Assembly: GCA_016124975.1 (NCBI GenBank)
Contig: WGMP01000004.1
Location: 62,001-126,000 of the forward strand
Reading direction: 5' to 3'
DNA length: 64,000 nucleotides
Source: Phycisphaera sp.
GTDB lineage: Bacteria > Planctomycetota > Phycisphaerae > Phycisphaerales > SM1A02
The notes beneath the pieces are model-generated. The model did not search any database and was not told the origin of the DNA. It saw only the letters and a list, made by a program, of their open reading frames with translations. The position numbers and the translations under genes were made by a program. Below are positions 12,871 to 23,742 of the stretch, one piece after another; position 1 is the first letter of the stretch; every line of letters begins with the position of its first letter.

Positions 12871-13749
12871 ATGTTCCCCCGAAATCCCAGACTTCTTGGC
12901 CGTGTTCATCTGGTCGCCGCCCTTGTCGCGCTGGCGGCTGTTTCAGGGTGCCGATCGCCCGACGGCCGTGACGGGGGTCCGTCACCGGTCGAACCGCCCC
13001 CGATCGCCGTCGACTTCGACGCCGCGATCGTCAACCGCGAGTGGGTGTGCGTCGAGATCGACGGCGCTGCAGTCGCCGATGGCGTGATGCGTCCGACGCT
13101 TCGCTTCGGACGCGATGGCCGCGTCTCGGGGAAGAGTCCCGTGAATCAGTATGGCGCGGCGTATCGCCTTGACGGAGCCGACGGGATCGAGCTCGGCCCC
13201 GTCATGTCCACGCTGATGGCGGGTCGAGACGAAGACATGAAGGTCGAGTCTTCGTTCATGCGCGCGCTGCAGGCCGCGTCGAACATCGGATATCGAGATG
13301 GAAAGCTCGGTCTCTCCGCGAAGTCGGGGGTGCGCGTGCTGCTCTTCGAGCCGATGCCGCTTCGTTGCGGCGATGGCGACGGAGGACCGCTGCCGATCGT
13401 CATGCCAGCGCCGCTCGCGGAGTTCGCGGGAAGCGAGTGGATCTGCGTCGCGATCGAAGGCGAGGCCGTTCCATCGGATGGCGGCGTCGTGATGACCGTC
13501 GCCGCAGAGGGCGCGCTGCAGGGCCGCGGCGGCGTCAATCGCTTCGCGGCTGCAGCGAAGCGCGCCGAGGATGGATTCCGCATCGGGCCGATCGTTGCGA
13601 CGGAGATGGCGGGCTCGCCCGAGGCGGGCGCGCGGGAACGGCGTTTCTTCGCGGCGCTCGAGCGCGCGCGACAGGCTGCGCGCGACGGCGCCGATCTCTC
13701 GCTGCGTGACGGTACGGGGCGCGAAATCCTTCGTTTCCGTCCGCGATGA
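12871..13749 (+). CDS. Lipoprotein with two tandem META-like domains
   Basis: This 292-residue lipoprotein has a signal sequence ending in a lipobox (ALAAVSGC, Cys about residue 26). Two related halves follow, beginning NREWVCVEIDGAAV and GSEWICVAIEGEAV. Each continues with a glycine-rich G-x-N-x-[YF] segment (SPVNQYGAAY; GGVNRFAAAA) and a late GPxxSTxMA/GPIVATEMA motif. This is the pattern of META/HslJ domains, small beta proteins linked to stress or antibiotic resistance. I infer an internal duplication. It precedes katG by 84 bp, but katG has its own promoter. Confidence 0.72.
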   Translation: MFPRNPRLLGRVHLVAALVALAAVSGCRSPDGRDGGPSPVEPPPIAVDFDAAIVNREWVCVEIDGAAVADGVMRPTLRFGRDGRVSGKSPVNQYGAAYRLDGADGIELGPVMSTLMAGRDEDMKVESSFMRALQAASNIGYRDGKLGLSAKSGVRVLLFEPMPLRCGDGDGGPLPIVMPAPLAEFAGSEWICVAIEGEAVPSDGGVVMTVAAEGALQGRGGVNRFAAAAKRAEDGFRIGPIVATEMAGSPEAGARERRFFAALERARQAARDGADLSLRDGTGREILRFRPR

Positions 13750-16026
<2,277 letters not shown>

Positions 16027-16065
16027 GGCGAAGGTTGCTCCTCCGACGCTCTGTCTCAATGACGA

Positions 16066-16097
16066 ACGCGCGCCCCGGTGTCTGCCGGGGCGCGCGT
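16066..16097 (+). terminator. Rho-independent terminator after katG
   Basis: A perfect 13-bp GC-rich stem (16066-16078 with 16085-16097) closes a 6-nt loop and is followed by CTTTCT. It lies between the convergent katG and the minus-strand gene at 16126 and can serve both. Confidence 0.8.
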
Positions 16098-16125
16098 CTT
16101 TCTGCGGTGGATTCGGGCGTTGCGC

Positions 16126-16629
16126 TCAGCTCGCGGCCTTGAGATGCTGCGTGAGCGCCTCGCGCGCGGGAGCCTGCCAGGCGTCGATTCCCGTGCCCGC
16201 GATGATCGCGATCATGCAGCGCACGCTCTCGGGGGCAACTCCCTCGAGGCCGTTCGCCAGCACTGCTGCGAACTGCGCCTGCGTCGGCGGGTTGTCGACC
16301 GCAGACGACTCCGCGACCTCGAGGTCCTTGTGCGCGACTCCAAGCTTCGCGTAGAGCGCGGTGAGGTCGGCGGCGCGCGCGGTCATGTAGGTGAGGCCGA
16401 AGAAGGGCGCCGCCCTCCGCGGATCGAGCGCGATCGCGCGCCGCGTGCCGAAGATGTCCGACATGCGCCACTGCGACTTCACGGTCTGCGCGCGCGACTT
16501 GATGAGCTCCGCGACGATCCGCGCGAAGGCCTCGCACTCGTCGGGCGAGGTCCGCAGCTGCTTCACGCACTGCAGCGTGAGCTCGTCGCGGAACGAAGGG
16601 GAAAGGTCGGGCCAAACGGTTTCGAGCAC
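16126..16629 (-). CDS. Cytoplasmic helical protein, unknown function
   Basis: This 167-residue soluble protein has no signal peptide and no family I recognise. It reads as mostly alpha-helical (DECEAFARIVAELIKSRAQTV; DLTALYAKLGVAHKDLEVAES; AREALTQHLKAAS). The start is GTG at 16629, with CGGAG seven bases upstream. The gene is monocistronic between katG and the esterase. Codon usage resembles its neighbours, so it is probably real. Confidence 0.65.
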   Translation of the reverse strand: MLETVWPDLSPSFRDELTLQCVKQLRTSPDECEAFARIVAELIKSRAQTVKSQWRMSDIFGTRRAIALDPRRAAPFFGLTYMTARAADLTALYAKLGVAHKDLEVAESSAVDNPPTQAQFAAVLANGLEGVAPESVRCMIAIIAGTGIDAWQAPAREALTQHLKAAS

Positions 16630-16737
16630 TGGACACTCCGAACTGGTTCTCGGGAGGCGGAGACGGCGCGGCCGCGGCAGGAGCCTGTCGCGGCCGAGGC
16701 GAGGAGCATACTGCGCCCGTAGATCCGCGGGAGGCGA

Positions 16738-18600
16738 CTATCCGTCGGCCCGCGGGCTGCGGCGCTTGTCCTTGAAGAACTCCCACACGCGCTCCGCGCC
16801 GTTGAAGGAGCCGATCGGCGTGTTCTCGCCGCGCCGCGCGCGCGTCCCCGGCCAGCCGTGCCCGCCCGCGCTGTCGACCACGAACTCCGTCACGGCGCCG
16901 CCGTCCGTTGCGGCGTAGGTCGTGGTGGTGACCGTGCCCGTCGTCTGCGTGACGGGCTCGGTGCTCGACTTGTTGACCCGCTTCCAGAAGTGCACGACTT
17001 CCGTCAGCGGCTTGAACGGGCTCGCCTGCGCGGCGCGAACCACGCGCGTGCGGCTCATCCCGCCCTCGAGCGGCACCTCGTTGTCCTTCGCGCCGTTGAT
17101 GATCAGGATCGGCAGCGGAACGGAAGGAGCCTGGTCGAAGGTGAACATGCTTGCGACGACGGGCGCGACTGCGGCGAGACGCTCGGGCCGCGCGACGGCG
17201 TAGACGAAGGTCATCATGCCGCCGTTCGAGCCGCCCGTCATGAAGATGCGCGCGGGATCCGCTCCGTGGTCGCGGACGAGTGCGTCGATCAGGGCATCGA
17301 AGTAGGCGATGTCGTCGGCATCCCGCACCTGCCGTCGAAGAAGATGCCCCGTGTTCCACGCGTGACGCCCGTCTCCGAACTCTGTCCCCTCCGCATAGAC
17401 GACCATGAATCCGTTCGCGCGCGCGACGGGGTCGAAGCCGGCGCTCACGCGCATGCGCTCGGCGCTTCCGCTGCCTCCGTGAAGCACGATGACAACGGGG
17501 CGCGTCGTGCCGTCCGTCGGCGCGTTCACAAAGATCGCGTTGCGGTCGACGCCATCGACCTTCAGCTTGATGTCGCCGTTCGGGGTCCTCGAGTCGGGCG
17601 CTTGTCGGGTGACGGCCGGCGGAGGCTCGGAACCGTTCGGCGTCGCACGGTCCGGCGATCCCGCGGGCTCTCCGAGCGCCTTGCGGTAGAACGCCCAGTG
17701 CGCGTCGTCGAGCTCGATCAGCACGGCCATCGGATCATGCCCGATGCCGCGGAGAACGCGCCACTCATGCGGGATCTTCAGCGACTCGAGGTGCTCGTGG
17801 AACGCCAGATTGTTCCCGTAGGTCTCGTCGCGGTCGCCGATCACCATGCGGACAAGCGAGCCCTTCGCGATCGTCTCTGCGTTGGCCTTCGCGATCGTGC
17901 GCGGGCTCGCCTCGAGGAACCGTTCCTGCGAGCCGCCGTAGACCCGCGCGAGAAGCTCCTCCGCCTGCACCTTGCTCGCACGCGGCGTCGTCGTCAGCGT
18001 CTCCTGCATCGGACCCGCGCCCATGATCGACACCGCGCGGAACAGCTCGGGATACTTGAAGCCGAGCCGCGCCGCGCCGTATCCACCCATGCTGAAGCCA
18101 TCGAGCAGGCGTCCCTCGCGCATCGCGAGAGTTCGGTGGGTCGAGTCGATGTGCGGAACGAGATCCTTCACGATCATGCTCTCGACGGGGGCAGATCCGT
18201 CCGCCCAGTCGACGTACATTCCCATCTCGAGGCCGTTGACGAAGACGACGAGACACGGCGGCGCCTTGCCCGCCTCGATCGCAGCGTCGAAGTACCGCGC
18301 GACGGAGGCGATTCCAGACAAGCCGCCGCCCGACCCGTGCAGCCAGTAGACGACGGGGAAGCGGCTGTCCTGCTCGCGGTCGTATGCGGCGGGGGTGTAC
18401 AGGTGGTAGCTGACCGCGGTCTTGGTCGCGGCGCTCTCGAAGGTGTGGAACGAGACGCGCGGCGCCGAGACGGCGCGGGTCACCCACTGAACCTTCGGCG
18501 CGCTCGGCTCGCGCGTGGCTGGCTGGGCGGTCGCAGTGCACGGGAGAAGCAAGGCGTTCAGGAAGAGGAACGCAGCGACAAGTCGGTGCTTCGCGATCAT
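16738..18600 (-). CDS. Secreted two-domain esterase (esterase-D-like + PHB-depolymerase/LpqC-like)
   Basis: This exported protein (620 aa) holds two alpha/beta-hydrolase domains. After the signal peptide (HRLVAAFLFLNALLLPCTATAQ), the first domain (about 40-310) has WLHGSGGG, the nucleophile elbow GFSMGGYG and GIGHD, as in the esterase A/D family. The second (about 345-620) has IVLHGGSGSAERM, the elbow TGGSNGGMM and a late GGHGWPG, as in LpqC/PHB-depolymerase/feruloyl-esterase proteins. Both elbows keep the nucleophilic Ser. The fusion suggests extracellular cleavage of ester-linked polysaccharide decorations. ATG 18609 is an alternative start. Confidence 0.85.
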   Translation of the reverse strand: MIAKHRLVAAFLFLNALLLPCTATAQPATREPSAPKVQWVTRAVSAPRVSFHTFESAATKTAVSYHLYTPAAYDREQDSRFPVVYWLHGSGGGLSGIASVARYFDAAIEAGKAPPCLVVFVNGLEMGMYVDWADGSAPVESMIVKDLVPHIDSTHRTLAMREGRLLDGFSMGGYGAARLGFKYPELFRAVSIMGAGPMQETLTTTPRASKVQAEELLARVYGGSQERFLEASPRTIAKANAETIAKGSLVRMVIGDRDETYGNNLAFHEHLESLKIPHEWRVLRGIGHDPMAVLIELDDAHWAFYRKALGEPAGSPDRATPNGSEPPPAVTRQAPDSRTPNGDIKLKVDGVDRNAIFVNAPTDGTTRPVVIVLHGGSGSAERMRVSAGFDPVARANGFMVVYAEGTEFGDGRHAWNTGHLLRRQVRDADDIAYFDALIDALVRDHGADPARIFMTGGSNGGMMTFVYAVARPERLAAVAPVVASMFTFDQAPSVPLPILIINGAKDNEVPLEGGMSRTRVVRAAQASPFKPLTEVVHFWKRVNKSSTEPVTQTTGTVTTTTYAATDGGAVTEFVVDSAGGHGWPGTRARRGENTPIGSFNGAERVWEFFKDKRRSPRADG

Positions 18601-18663
18601 GGGGGGCATATCGGCGGAACGACCGGGGTATCGGTGAATTGCCGGATCGAACCTGCCATCGGG

Positions 18664-18669
18664 TACGAT
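18664..18669 (+). promoter_or_regulatory. -10 box TACGAT, leaderless type
   Basis: TACGAT ends 9 nt before the pyrE ATG at 18679. A weak TTGCCG (18639-18644) lies 19 bp upstream. No Shine-Dalgarno is present. Confidence 0.55.
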
Positions 18670-18678
18670 CCAGCCCCC

Positions 18679-19341
18679 ATGCACGACTACCAGCGGCGCT
18701 TCATCGACTTTATGGTCGAGGTCGGGGTCCTGACCTTCGGCGACTTCACGACGAAGAGCGGACGCAAGACGCCGTACTTCGTCAACACGGGCAAGTACCG
18801 CTCGGGCTCGCAGCTTGCGCAGCTCGGCCGCGCCTACGCCGACGCGATCGAGCGGTCGTTCCCCGAGGGTTTCGACTGCCTCTTCGGCCCGGCCTACAAG
18901 GGCATCCCGCTCGTCGCCGCCGTGTCGATGGCTTTCGCCGAACGCGGCCGCGAGGTCGAGTTCTGCTTCAACCGCAAGGAGGCGAAGGACCACGGCGAGG
19001 GCGGGCTTCTCGTCGGGCGCAAGCTGAAGGACGGCGACCGCGTGCTCATCGTCGAGGATGTCACGACGGCGGGCACCTCGATCCGCGAGACGGTGCCGAT
19101 CCTGCGCGCGGCGGCCGACATCCGCCTCGCGGGGCTCGTCGTCTCGGTCGACCGCCAGGAGCGCGCAAGCGACGCGTCGACGCGCACCGCGCTCGCCGAG
19201 GTCGGCGCCGAGTTCGCGATGCCGACCGCTGCGATCGTGACGATCGACGAGGTGATCGAGCATCTCGGCGCACGGCTCACCGAAGCCGACCGCGCGCGCG
19301 TCGCGGCCTACCGCGCACAGTATGGAGCGATGCTCGTCTGA
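18679..19341 (+). CDS. pyrE: Orotate phosphoribosyltransferase
   Basis: PyrE joins orotate to PRPP to make OMP in pyrimidine synthesis. At 220 aa it has the usual bacterial length. Diagnostic stretches are FTTKSGRKTPYFVNTGKY near the N-terminus, FGPAYKGIPL, the flexible-loop segment FCFNRKEAKDHGEGG, and the PRPP-binding loop VLIVEDVTTAGTSI. No other pyrimidine gene is adjacent. The start is marked by a TACGAT box 9 nt upstream and no ribosome site. Confidence 0.96.
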   Translation: MHDYQRRFIDFMVEVGVLTFGDFTTKSGRKTPYFVNTGKYRSGSQLAQLGRAYADAIERSFPEGFDCLFGPAYKGIPLVAAVSMAFAERGREVEFCFNRKEAKDHGEGGLLVGRKLKDGDRVLIVEDVTTAGTSIRETVPILRAAADIRLAGLVVSVDRQERASDASTRTALAEVGAEFAMPTAAIVTIDEVIEHLGARLTEADRARVAAYRAQYGAMLV

Positions 19342-19378
19342 TCGGCACGCGCAGCGCATCGCGCAGGATCGACTCTGC

Positions 19379-19936
19379 ATGACGACCGAGCAAGATCCAG
19401 ACTCCGTTAAGGCAACGCAGGACGACGCGTCCTCGGACGGCGCGCCCTGGATATCGCGATGCAGCAACTGCGGGACCGCCTATCCCGGGAAGAGGGCTGG
19501 CCGATGCGGGTCCTGCGGGCAGCATCTCGACCCCCGCACTGGCCTTGGCGTCGTCGAAGCGCATCGGAAGACGCCCAACCTGCTCATCAGCCTTCGCAAC
19601 GGATCCATCTGGCTCGGCCTCGTCCTTCCCGCGCTCGGGGTGCTGTACGCGGTCTGGGTCTTCGTCGATGGGTGGGCAAGCTTCGGCTGGTCCCCGCGCT
19701 CTGGAGGGAGTTCGGGCCGGATCCGACTCGTTGGAATGACCGCCACCCTTTGGGCGCTCCTCATCCTGGTTGGCGCACTCACGACCCATGCTCACTACTT
19801 CTGGAGCCGGATCAAGCCATTCGACGGGGCTGCCCGCATCGCGACCGTCTGCGGTTTCGTGGCGGGGTTCGTCTGCTTGCTTGCGTTTGTCGCGAAGTTG
19901 ATCCATCAAGTCTTCATCGAAAACAGGACGGCATGA
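19379..19936 (+). CDS. Zinc-ribbon membrane protein, unknown function
   Basis: This 185-residue protein has an N-terminal zinc ribbon (CSNCGTAYPGKRAGRCGSCG, two CxxC pairs at about residues 27-46), then three predicted membrane segments (LGLVLPALGVLYAVWVFV, LVGMTATLWALLILVGALT, IATVCGFVAGFVCLLAFVA). The architecture recalls small planctomycete zinc-ribbon membrane proteins. A similar layout appears at 33915-34556, though the sequences do not look closely related. The start at 19379 is by plausibility only; no ribosome site or TAnnnT box is present. Confidence 0.6.
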   Translation: MTTEQDPDSVKATQDDASSDGAPWISRCSNCGTAYPGKRAGRCGSCGQHLDPRTGLGVVEAHRKTPNLLISLRNGSIWLGLVLPALGVLYAVWVFVDGWASFGWSPRSGGSSGRIRLVGMTATLWALLILVGALTTHAHYFWSRIKPFDGAARIATVCGFVAGFVCLLAFVAKLIHQVFIENRTA

Positions 19937-19964
19937 GCGCGCAGGAAGCGCGCCGAGCAAAGGG

Positions 19965-19970
19965 TAGGGT
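19965..19970 (+). promoter_or_regulatory. -10 box TAGGGT, leaderless type
   Basis: TAGGGT ends 7 nt before the ATG at 19978. It favours that start over the ATG at 19933, which overlaps the previous stop. Confidence 0.45.
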
Positions 19971-19977
19971 TCTCGCC

Positions 19978-20562
19978 ATGCGCTTTCGTGCCACGCTGAT
20001 CGCGGTCGCTCTCGCCCTCAACGCATGTGCCATCTCGGGGTGCGCTTCGCTCGCGTCAAGCCGCGAGACCGCGACTTCCGGCGCGTTTCCCGCCGACTGG
20101 ACCGGCCGTTGGACGGGCACGATCGCCACGCTCGGTGACTCGAAGCTCGCCTCCGTCGCCATGACGCTCGAGATCGCGCCGATCGCGGACGGGCGCTGGT
20201 CGTGGACGATCATCTATGAAGGCGACGCGGGACGACAGGTTCGTCCGTACGAACTGATCGCGGTGGATGCACCGACGGGGCGTTTTGCGATCGACGAGAA
20301 GAACGGAATCGTGATCCCCGTGCGCGTGCTCGAAGGAACGCTCTACGCGACCTTCGAGGTGATGGGGAGCCGCATCGAACTGCGCGAGACGCTCGTCGGC
20401 GCCGGCAGGGACGCGACACTCGTCGTCGAGATGGCGACGATCGCAGTCGAGGATTCCACCGTGACGGGCGGCATCGAAGCGCAGGCGATTCCCGAAGTGC
20501 GCGCGTGGACGCCCCGCGTCGTGCAGCGCGCGCTCCTGCGACGGCAGGCCTCCGAAGAATGA
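19978..20562 (+). CDS. Lipoprotein, unknown function
   Basis: This 194-residue protein begins MRFRATLIAVALALNACAISGCASL, a lipoprotein signal with the modified Cys most likely in SGC. The mature part is predicted beta-rich: WTGRWTGTIATLG, VAMTLEIAPIADGRWSWTIIYEG, then strands to VRVLEGTLYATFEVMGSRIELRETL. This may be a small barrel that binds a lipid or other ligand. No family could be named. It ends just before a 15-bp terminator hairpin. Confidence 0.72.
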   Translation: MRFRATLIAVALALNACAISGCASLASSRETATSGAFPADWTGRWTGTIATLGDSKLASVAMTLEIAPIADGRWSWTIIYEGDAGRQVRPYELIAVDAPTGRFAIDEKNGIVIPVRVLEGTLYATFEVMGSRIELRETLVGAGRDATLVVEMATIAVEDSTVTGGIEAQAIPEVRAWTPRVVQRALLRRQASEE

Positions 20563-20565
20563 ACA

Positions 20566-20598
20566 ACCGCCCCCGCGAGCGAGGCTCGCGGGGGCGGT
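20566..20598. terminator. Bidirectional terminator hairpin
   Basis: A perfect 15-bp stem (20566-20580 with 20584-20598) with a GAG loop separates the convergent lipoprotein gene and the PEP-CTERM gene. Its core, CCCCCGCGAGCGA, recurs in the hairpin after the other PEP-CTERM gene at 36438-36465. Confidence 0.75.
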
Positions 20599-20654
20599 GA
20601 TCGGGTTTCCAGAGTCGCCGAGGGCGGCTGCGGAAGGGGTGTGTTCACGCCGAT

Positions 20655-21392
20655 TCAGCGGCGACGACGCCCGCCGAGCAGCCCGCCGACGCCGAGGAGG
20701 GCGAGGGCGCCAGGAGCGGGAATCGCGTTCACTTCCAGGTTGCGGTACTGGATGTCGTACTCGCCGGCGATGCCCTGGTTGTGACCATTGAGAATGACGT
20801 TGTCGATCCGCTCGGCACCGAGATTTCCGACGGTTGCGGAGAAGATGCTCGTCGAAGTGGCGGCATCGGTGATCTCGAAGGTCACGAGCGATGCAGTCAG
20901 ACCGATCGTCATCTTGTACCAAGCATTGGTCGCAACGGACAGGTTGGTCTGCGTCCAGCCGATGCCCGACTGCCACCAGCGGAATCCAGTGAACTCGCTG
21001 GCGCCCACGGTTCCACCGGTGCTTGTGCCCTTCGTGTACTCGATGATGGGGAAGGTGAGGTTGCCGTTGCCCATGGTGGTCCAGAAACCGGCGCGGGTTC
21101 CGTTCGACCAGCTGTCGTCGACGTACATCTCGATGGATACCGAGGATCCCGTCTCTGCTCCTGCAAATCCGGTCGAGGTCGCCATGCCCTGGTAGTTGTA
21201 GAACGAGGAAGAGAAGGATGCGTTCCGATTCGCCTGAAAGCCCGACGCGCGCAGCCCAAGAGTGATGTTGGAACCTGCGGTGGTGAAGACATCGGGCGCG
21301 TAGCGATCGGGAGTCCAGACGAACGCATTGGCCGAAGTTGCGACGGCCACGCTTGCCGCCACGGTGCACAGTCCACGAAGAGAGTTACGCAA
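20655..21392 (-). CDS. Exported PEP-CTERM-type protein
   Basis: This 245-residue secreted protein has a signal peptide (LRNSLRGLCTVAASVAVATSANA), then a beta-rich domain of about 190 residues (ITLGLRASGFQANRNASF; MYVDDSWSNGTRAGFW; ITDAATSTSIFSATV) resembling the concanavalin-like folds common in PEP-CTERM proteins. The C-terminal sorting tail is IPAPGALALLGVGGLL then GGRRRR, the Phycisphaera form of the PEP-CTERM signal. The start is probably TTG at 21392, with AAGGA seven bases upstream; no ATG is available in frame near the signal peptide. Function unknown. No exosortase gene lies in this window. Confidence 0.8.
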   Translation of the reverse strand: MRNSLRGLCTVAASVAVATSANAFVWTPDRYAPDVFTTAGSNITLGLRASGFQANRNASFSSSFYNYQGMATSTGFAGAETGSSVSIEMYVDDSWSNGTRAGFWTTMGNGNLTFPIIEYTKGTSTGGTVGASEFTGFRWWQSGIGWTQTNLSVATNAWYKMTIGLTASLVTFEITDAATSTSIFSATVGNLGAERIDNVILNGHNQGIAGEYDIQYRNLEVNAIPAPGALALLGVGGLLGGRRRR

Positions 21393-21723
21393 TTGAACAT
21401 CCTTGGGGCCACGCCCCCGAAACCACCGTGCCGCCGTCGCGTAGGTCGGACACGGTCTGCCGAAGACCGTCGGCAATCGCCCTTCGGCCGCCACCCACCG
21501 GAGTTGGCGTGCCATCCTCCCCGCGACCAGTTCGTCTGGCGAACGGTCGCGGCTGTCTCCAAACCTTGAAGCGGCTTTCGCGCTAAGGACTGGTCAGGAG
21601 GTGGCGGATTTTTCGCATAAATCAAGGCGCGACTCACAGAACTATCAAACTTCGCGCCGCAGTTCGAAGTGTCGGCCGTGCCGTGAGGCACACGTCGGCG
21701 ACACCTCCGCGGCGACCGACGTC
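21393..21723. other. Intergenic region upstream of PEP-CTERM gene, 331 bp
   Basis: This holds the upstream region of the PEP-CTERM gene. A small hairpin (TGCCGA/TCGGCA, about 21459-21474) and a comparatively AT-rich stretch (about 21608-21655, with ATTTTTCGCATAAATC) are visible. No gene was recognised and no confident promoter could be assigned. Confidence 0.4.
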
Positions 21724-23025
21724 TCAGCGGTGCGCAGGCAGATAGATGCGGAACTCGGTCCCGCGCCCGGGCGCGCTTGAGACGCGCGCGTGTCCGCCTG
21801 CGGCCTGGACGATGCGCTTCACTGTCGACAGTCCGAGCCCTGTTCCCTGGTTGTTCGCCTTGGTCGTGAAGAACGGCTCGAAGGCTTGTGCGAGGACTTC
21901 GGCGTCCATTCCGTGGCCTTCGTCGATCACGCGCAGGAGCGTCCACGCTCCATCGGGGATCTGGTCGGTGCAGGCGGGGCGCTCGGGCGCCGTGACCGTC
22001 GACACATCGATGACGATCTCGCCGCCCGACGGCATGGCGTCGCACGCGTTGACCACGAGGTTGAGCGCGACCTGCGCGAGTTCCGTCGGATCGATCCGGA
22101 CAGGCGCGATCGTGCGGCGGGCACAGTCGTCGACGATGCGGAGGCGGGCGCGGCCGCGCATCGCCTGGCGCAGAAGCGGCTCCTCGTTGCGAAGAAGCTC
22201 GGGCAGCGAGACGATCGCGGGCACGCTCGTCCGTCGCTTGCTGAACTCGAGGAGCCGCGTCGTGAGCGCGTTGGCGCGCGCGACCGCCTGGTCGATCATG
22301 GACGAGTACGAGTCGACCTCATGCGAGTGGAGGCCCGATGAACGGACCTCGTCCTGCAGCAGCTGCTTCGCTCCCGAGATCACGATGAGGAAGTTGTTGA
22401 GGTCGTGTGCGACGCTGCTCGCCATGCGGCCGAGCGCCTCGAGCTTCTGGCTCTCGCGGAGCAGGGACTCGCGGTTCTGACGGTGAATCGCCGCGCCAAG
22501 CAGGAGCGCCGCGATGCGCAGCGTGTCGACCTCGACGCGCTCCCACGAATGGACGGCCTCGCACGCATCGAAGCCCATGAAGCCCCACCACCGGCTGCCC
22601 TCGAAGATCGGCTGCACGAGGATTGACTTGATTTCCTGGACCTCGAGGATGGGCCGCTCGCTCTCGGGGAAGTCGCCGATGTCGCCGAAGACGGGTTGTC
22701 CGGCGCGCAGCAGTTCGCCCCACCGCGTGAAGCCGTTGTCAAGAGGCATTCCCTGCAGGCTCGGGTTGTCGATCTGCGGGGTCACGCCCACCGCGCACCA
22801 TTCGAAGCGCTGGCTGACGAGATCGACTCCGTCCCGTCGCTCGACCTCGAAGATGTAGGTGCGGCTGACGCGCGTGGCGGCGCCGAGCTCGCCGAGCGCC
22901 TGCGCGACGAGCAGTTCCCACGGGCGCGGCTCGCTGAGCAGCTCCGAGGCGCGCGTGACTGCTGCAAGAACAGCGTCCCGTCGGGCAAGCTTCGCTTCAG
23001 GGCTGCGGGGAAGGTGGTGTTCCAC
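21724..23025 (-). CDS. GAF-domain sensor histidine kinase (orphan)
   Basis: This soluble two-component kinase (433 aa) has an N-terminal GAF domain (about residues 35-195: WELLVAQALGELGAATRVSRTYIFEV through WWGFMGFDACEAVHSW), a short coiled linker, then a HisKA-type dimerisation domain with the phospho-acceptor H-box SSVAHDLNNFL. The ATPase domain has N-box NLVVNACDAMPSGG, G1 DEGHGMD, F-box FEPFFTTK and G2 GTGLGLSTV. No membrane segment is present, so it senses an internal signal. No response regulator is adjacent. The start is GTG at 23025, with TACGCT six bases upstream and no ribosome site. Confidence 0.92.
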   Translation of the reverse strand: MEHHLPRSPEAKLARRDAVLAAVTRASELLSEPRPWELLVAQALGELGAATRVSRTYIFEVERRDGVDLVSQRFEWCAVGVTPQIDNPSLQGMPLDNGFTRWGELLRAGQPVFGDIGDFPESERPILEVQEIKSILVQPIFEGSRWWGFMGFDACEAVHSWERVEVDTLRIAALLLGAAIHRQNRESLLRESQKLEALGRMASSVAHDLNNFLIVISGAKQLLQDEVRSSGLHSHEVDSYSSMIDQAVARANALTTRLLEFSKRRTSVPAIVSLPELLRNEEPLLRQAMRGRARLRIVDDCARRTIAPVRIDPTELAQVALNLVVNACDAMPSGGEIVIDVSTVTAPERPACTDQIPDGAWTLLRVIDEGHGMDAEVLAQAFEPFFTTKANNQGTGLGLSTVKRIVQAAGGHARVSSAPGRGTEFRIYLPAHR

Positions 23026-23031
23026 CGTGTC

Positions 23032-23037
23032 AGCGTA
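23032..23037 (-). promoter_or_regulatory. -10 box TACGCT, leaderless type
   Basis: TACGCT ends 6 nt before the GTG start at 23025 of the histidine kinase. Confidence 0.45.
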
Positions 23038-23121
23038 CCTCCGCCGATCCGAGGCCGTGGCGCGCGCCGTCTTGGAGCGGCGACGATCCCCGGCCGAAGT
23101 CGCCGCGGGGCGGACTCGGGT

Positions 23122-23742
23122 TCAAAGGCGCTTCAGCAGCGCATACTCGAATGCCTGCGCCTTGCCCCAGGGCGTGGTGTGCGTCACGAGCAACGCGCGC
23201 TCGAGCGTGAAGGCGGGCGCGAACTCGGCGGCGAGCGCCTCGGCCGTGGTGCGACGGACGGGGAGCCCGCTGCAGCGCTCGGGTCCATCAGGTGCGAATC
23301 CCGCGAGAAGGGCGAAGCCGCCCGCGACCACCGACTGCGCCGCGAGTGCCGCGTAGCGTCGTCGCTCGGCGTCCTCTGTCAGGAAATGCAGGCAGGCCCT
23401 GTCATGCCAGAGCTCGAACGCGCCGAGCGCCGACAGCTCGCGGATGTCCGCCGCGATCCACTCGATTCGCTCGGCACCCGATCCCGCCCGCGCCTTGCCG
23501 CGCTCGATCGCGGCCTCGGAGAGATCGAGCACCGCGACGCGCTGCACGCCAAGCCGAAGCAGCGCGCCCGCGAGCGCCGACTGCCCGCCACCGACATCGA
23601 TCGCCGAAGTCGGCACGCGCGGCAGTCCGCGCACCAGCTCGAGCGACCGGCACGGCACTTCCTCGAACCAGCTGAGCTCCGCGTCCTGCTTGGCACGATA
23701 GACCGTCTGCCAGTGGTCGTGCGCGGCGCGCCCGCCCGTCAT
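23122..23742 (-). CDS. SAM-dependent methyltransferase coupled to SQR
   Basis: This class I methyltransferase (206 aa) starts HDHWQTVYRAKQDAELSWFEEVPCRSLELV. The SAM-binding motif I is SAIDVGGGQSALAGALL, acidic motif II is VAVLDLSEAAIERGKARAG, and IEWIAADIREL is motif III. Its ATG overlaps the stop of the sulfide:quinone oxidoreductase (ATGA), so the two are translationally coupled. From context I infer a small sulfur or thiol compound as methyl acceptor, as in the TPMT-like branch this family resembles. The sequence alone does not prove that. Confidence 0.83.
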   Translation of the reverse strand: MTGGRAAHDHWQTVYRAKQDAELSWFEEVPCRSLELVRGLPRVPTSAIDVGGGQSALAGALLRLGVQRVAVLDLSEAAIERGKARAGSGAERIEWIAADIRELSALGAFELWHDRACLHFLTEDAERRRYAALAAQSVVAGGFALLAGFAPDGPERCSGLPVRRTTAEALAAEFAPAFTLERALLVTHTTPWGKAQAFEYALLKRL

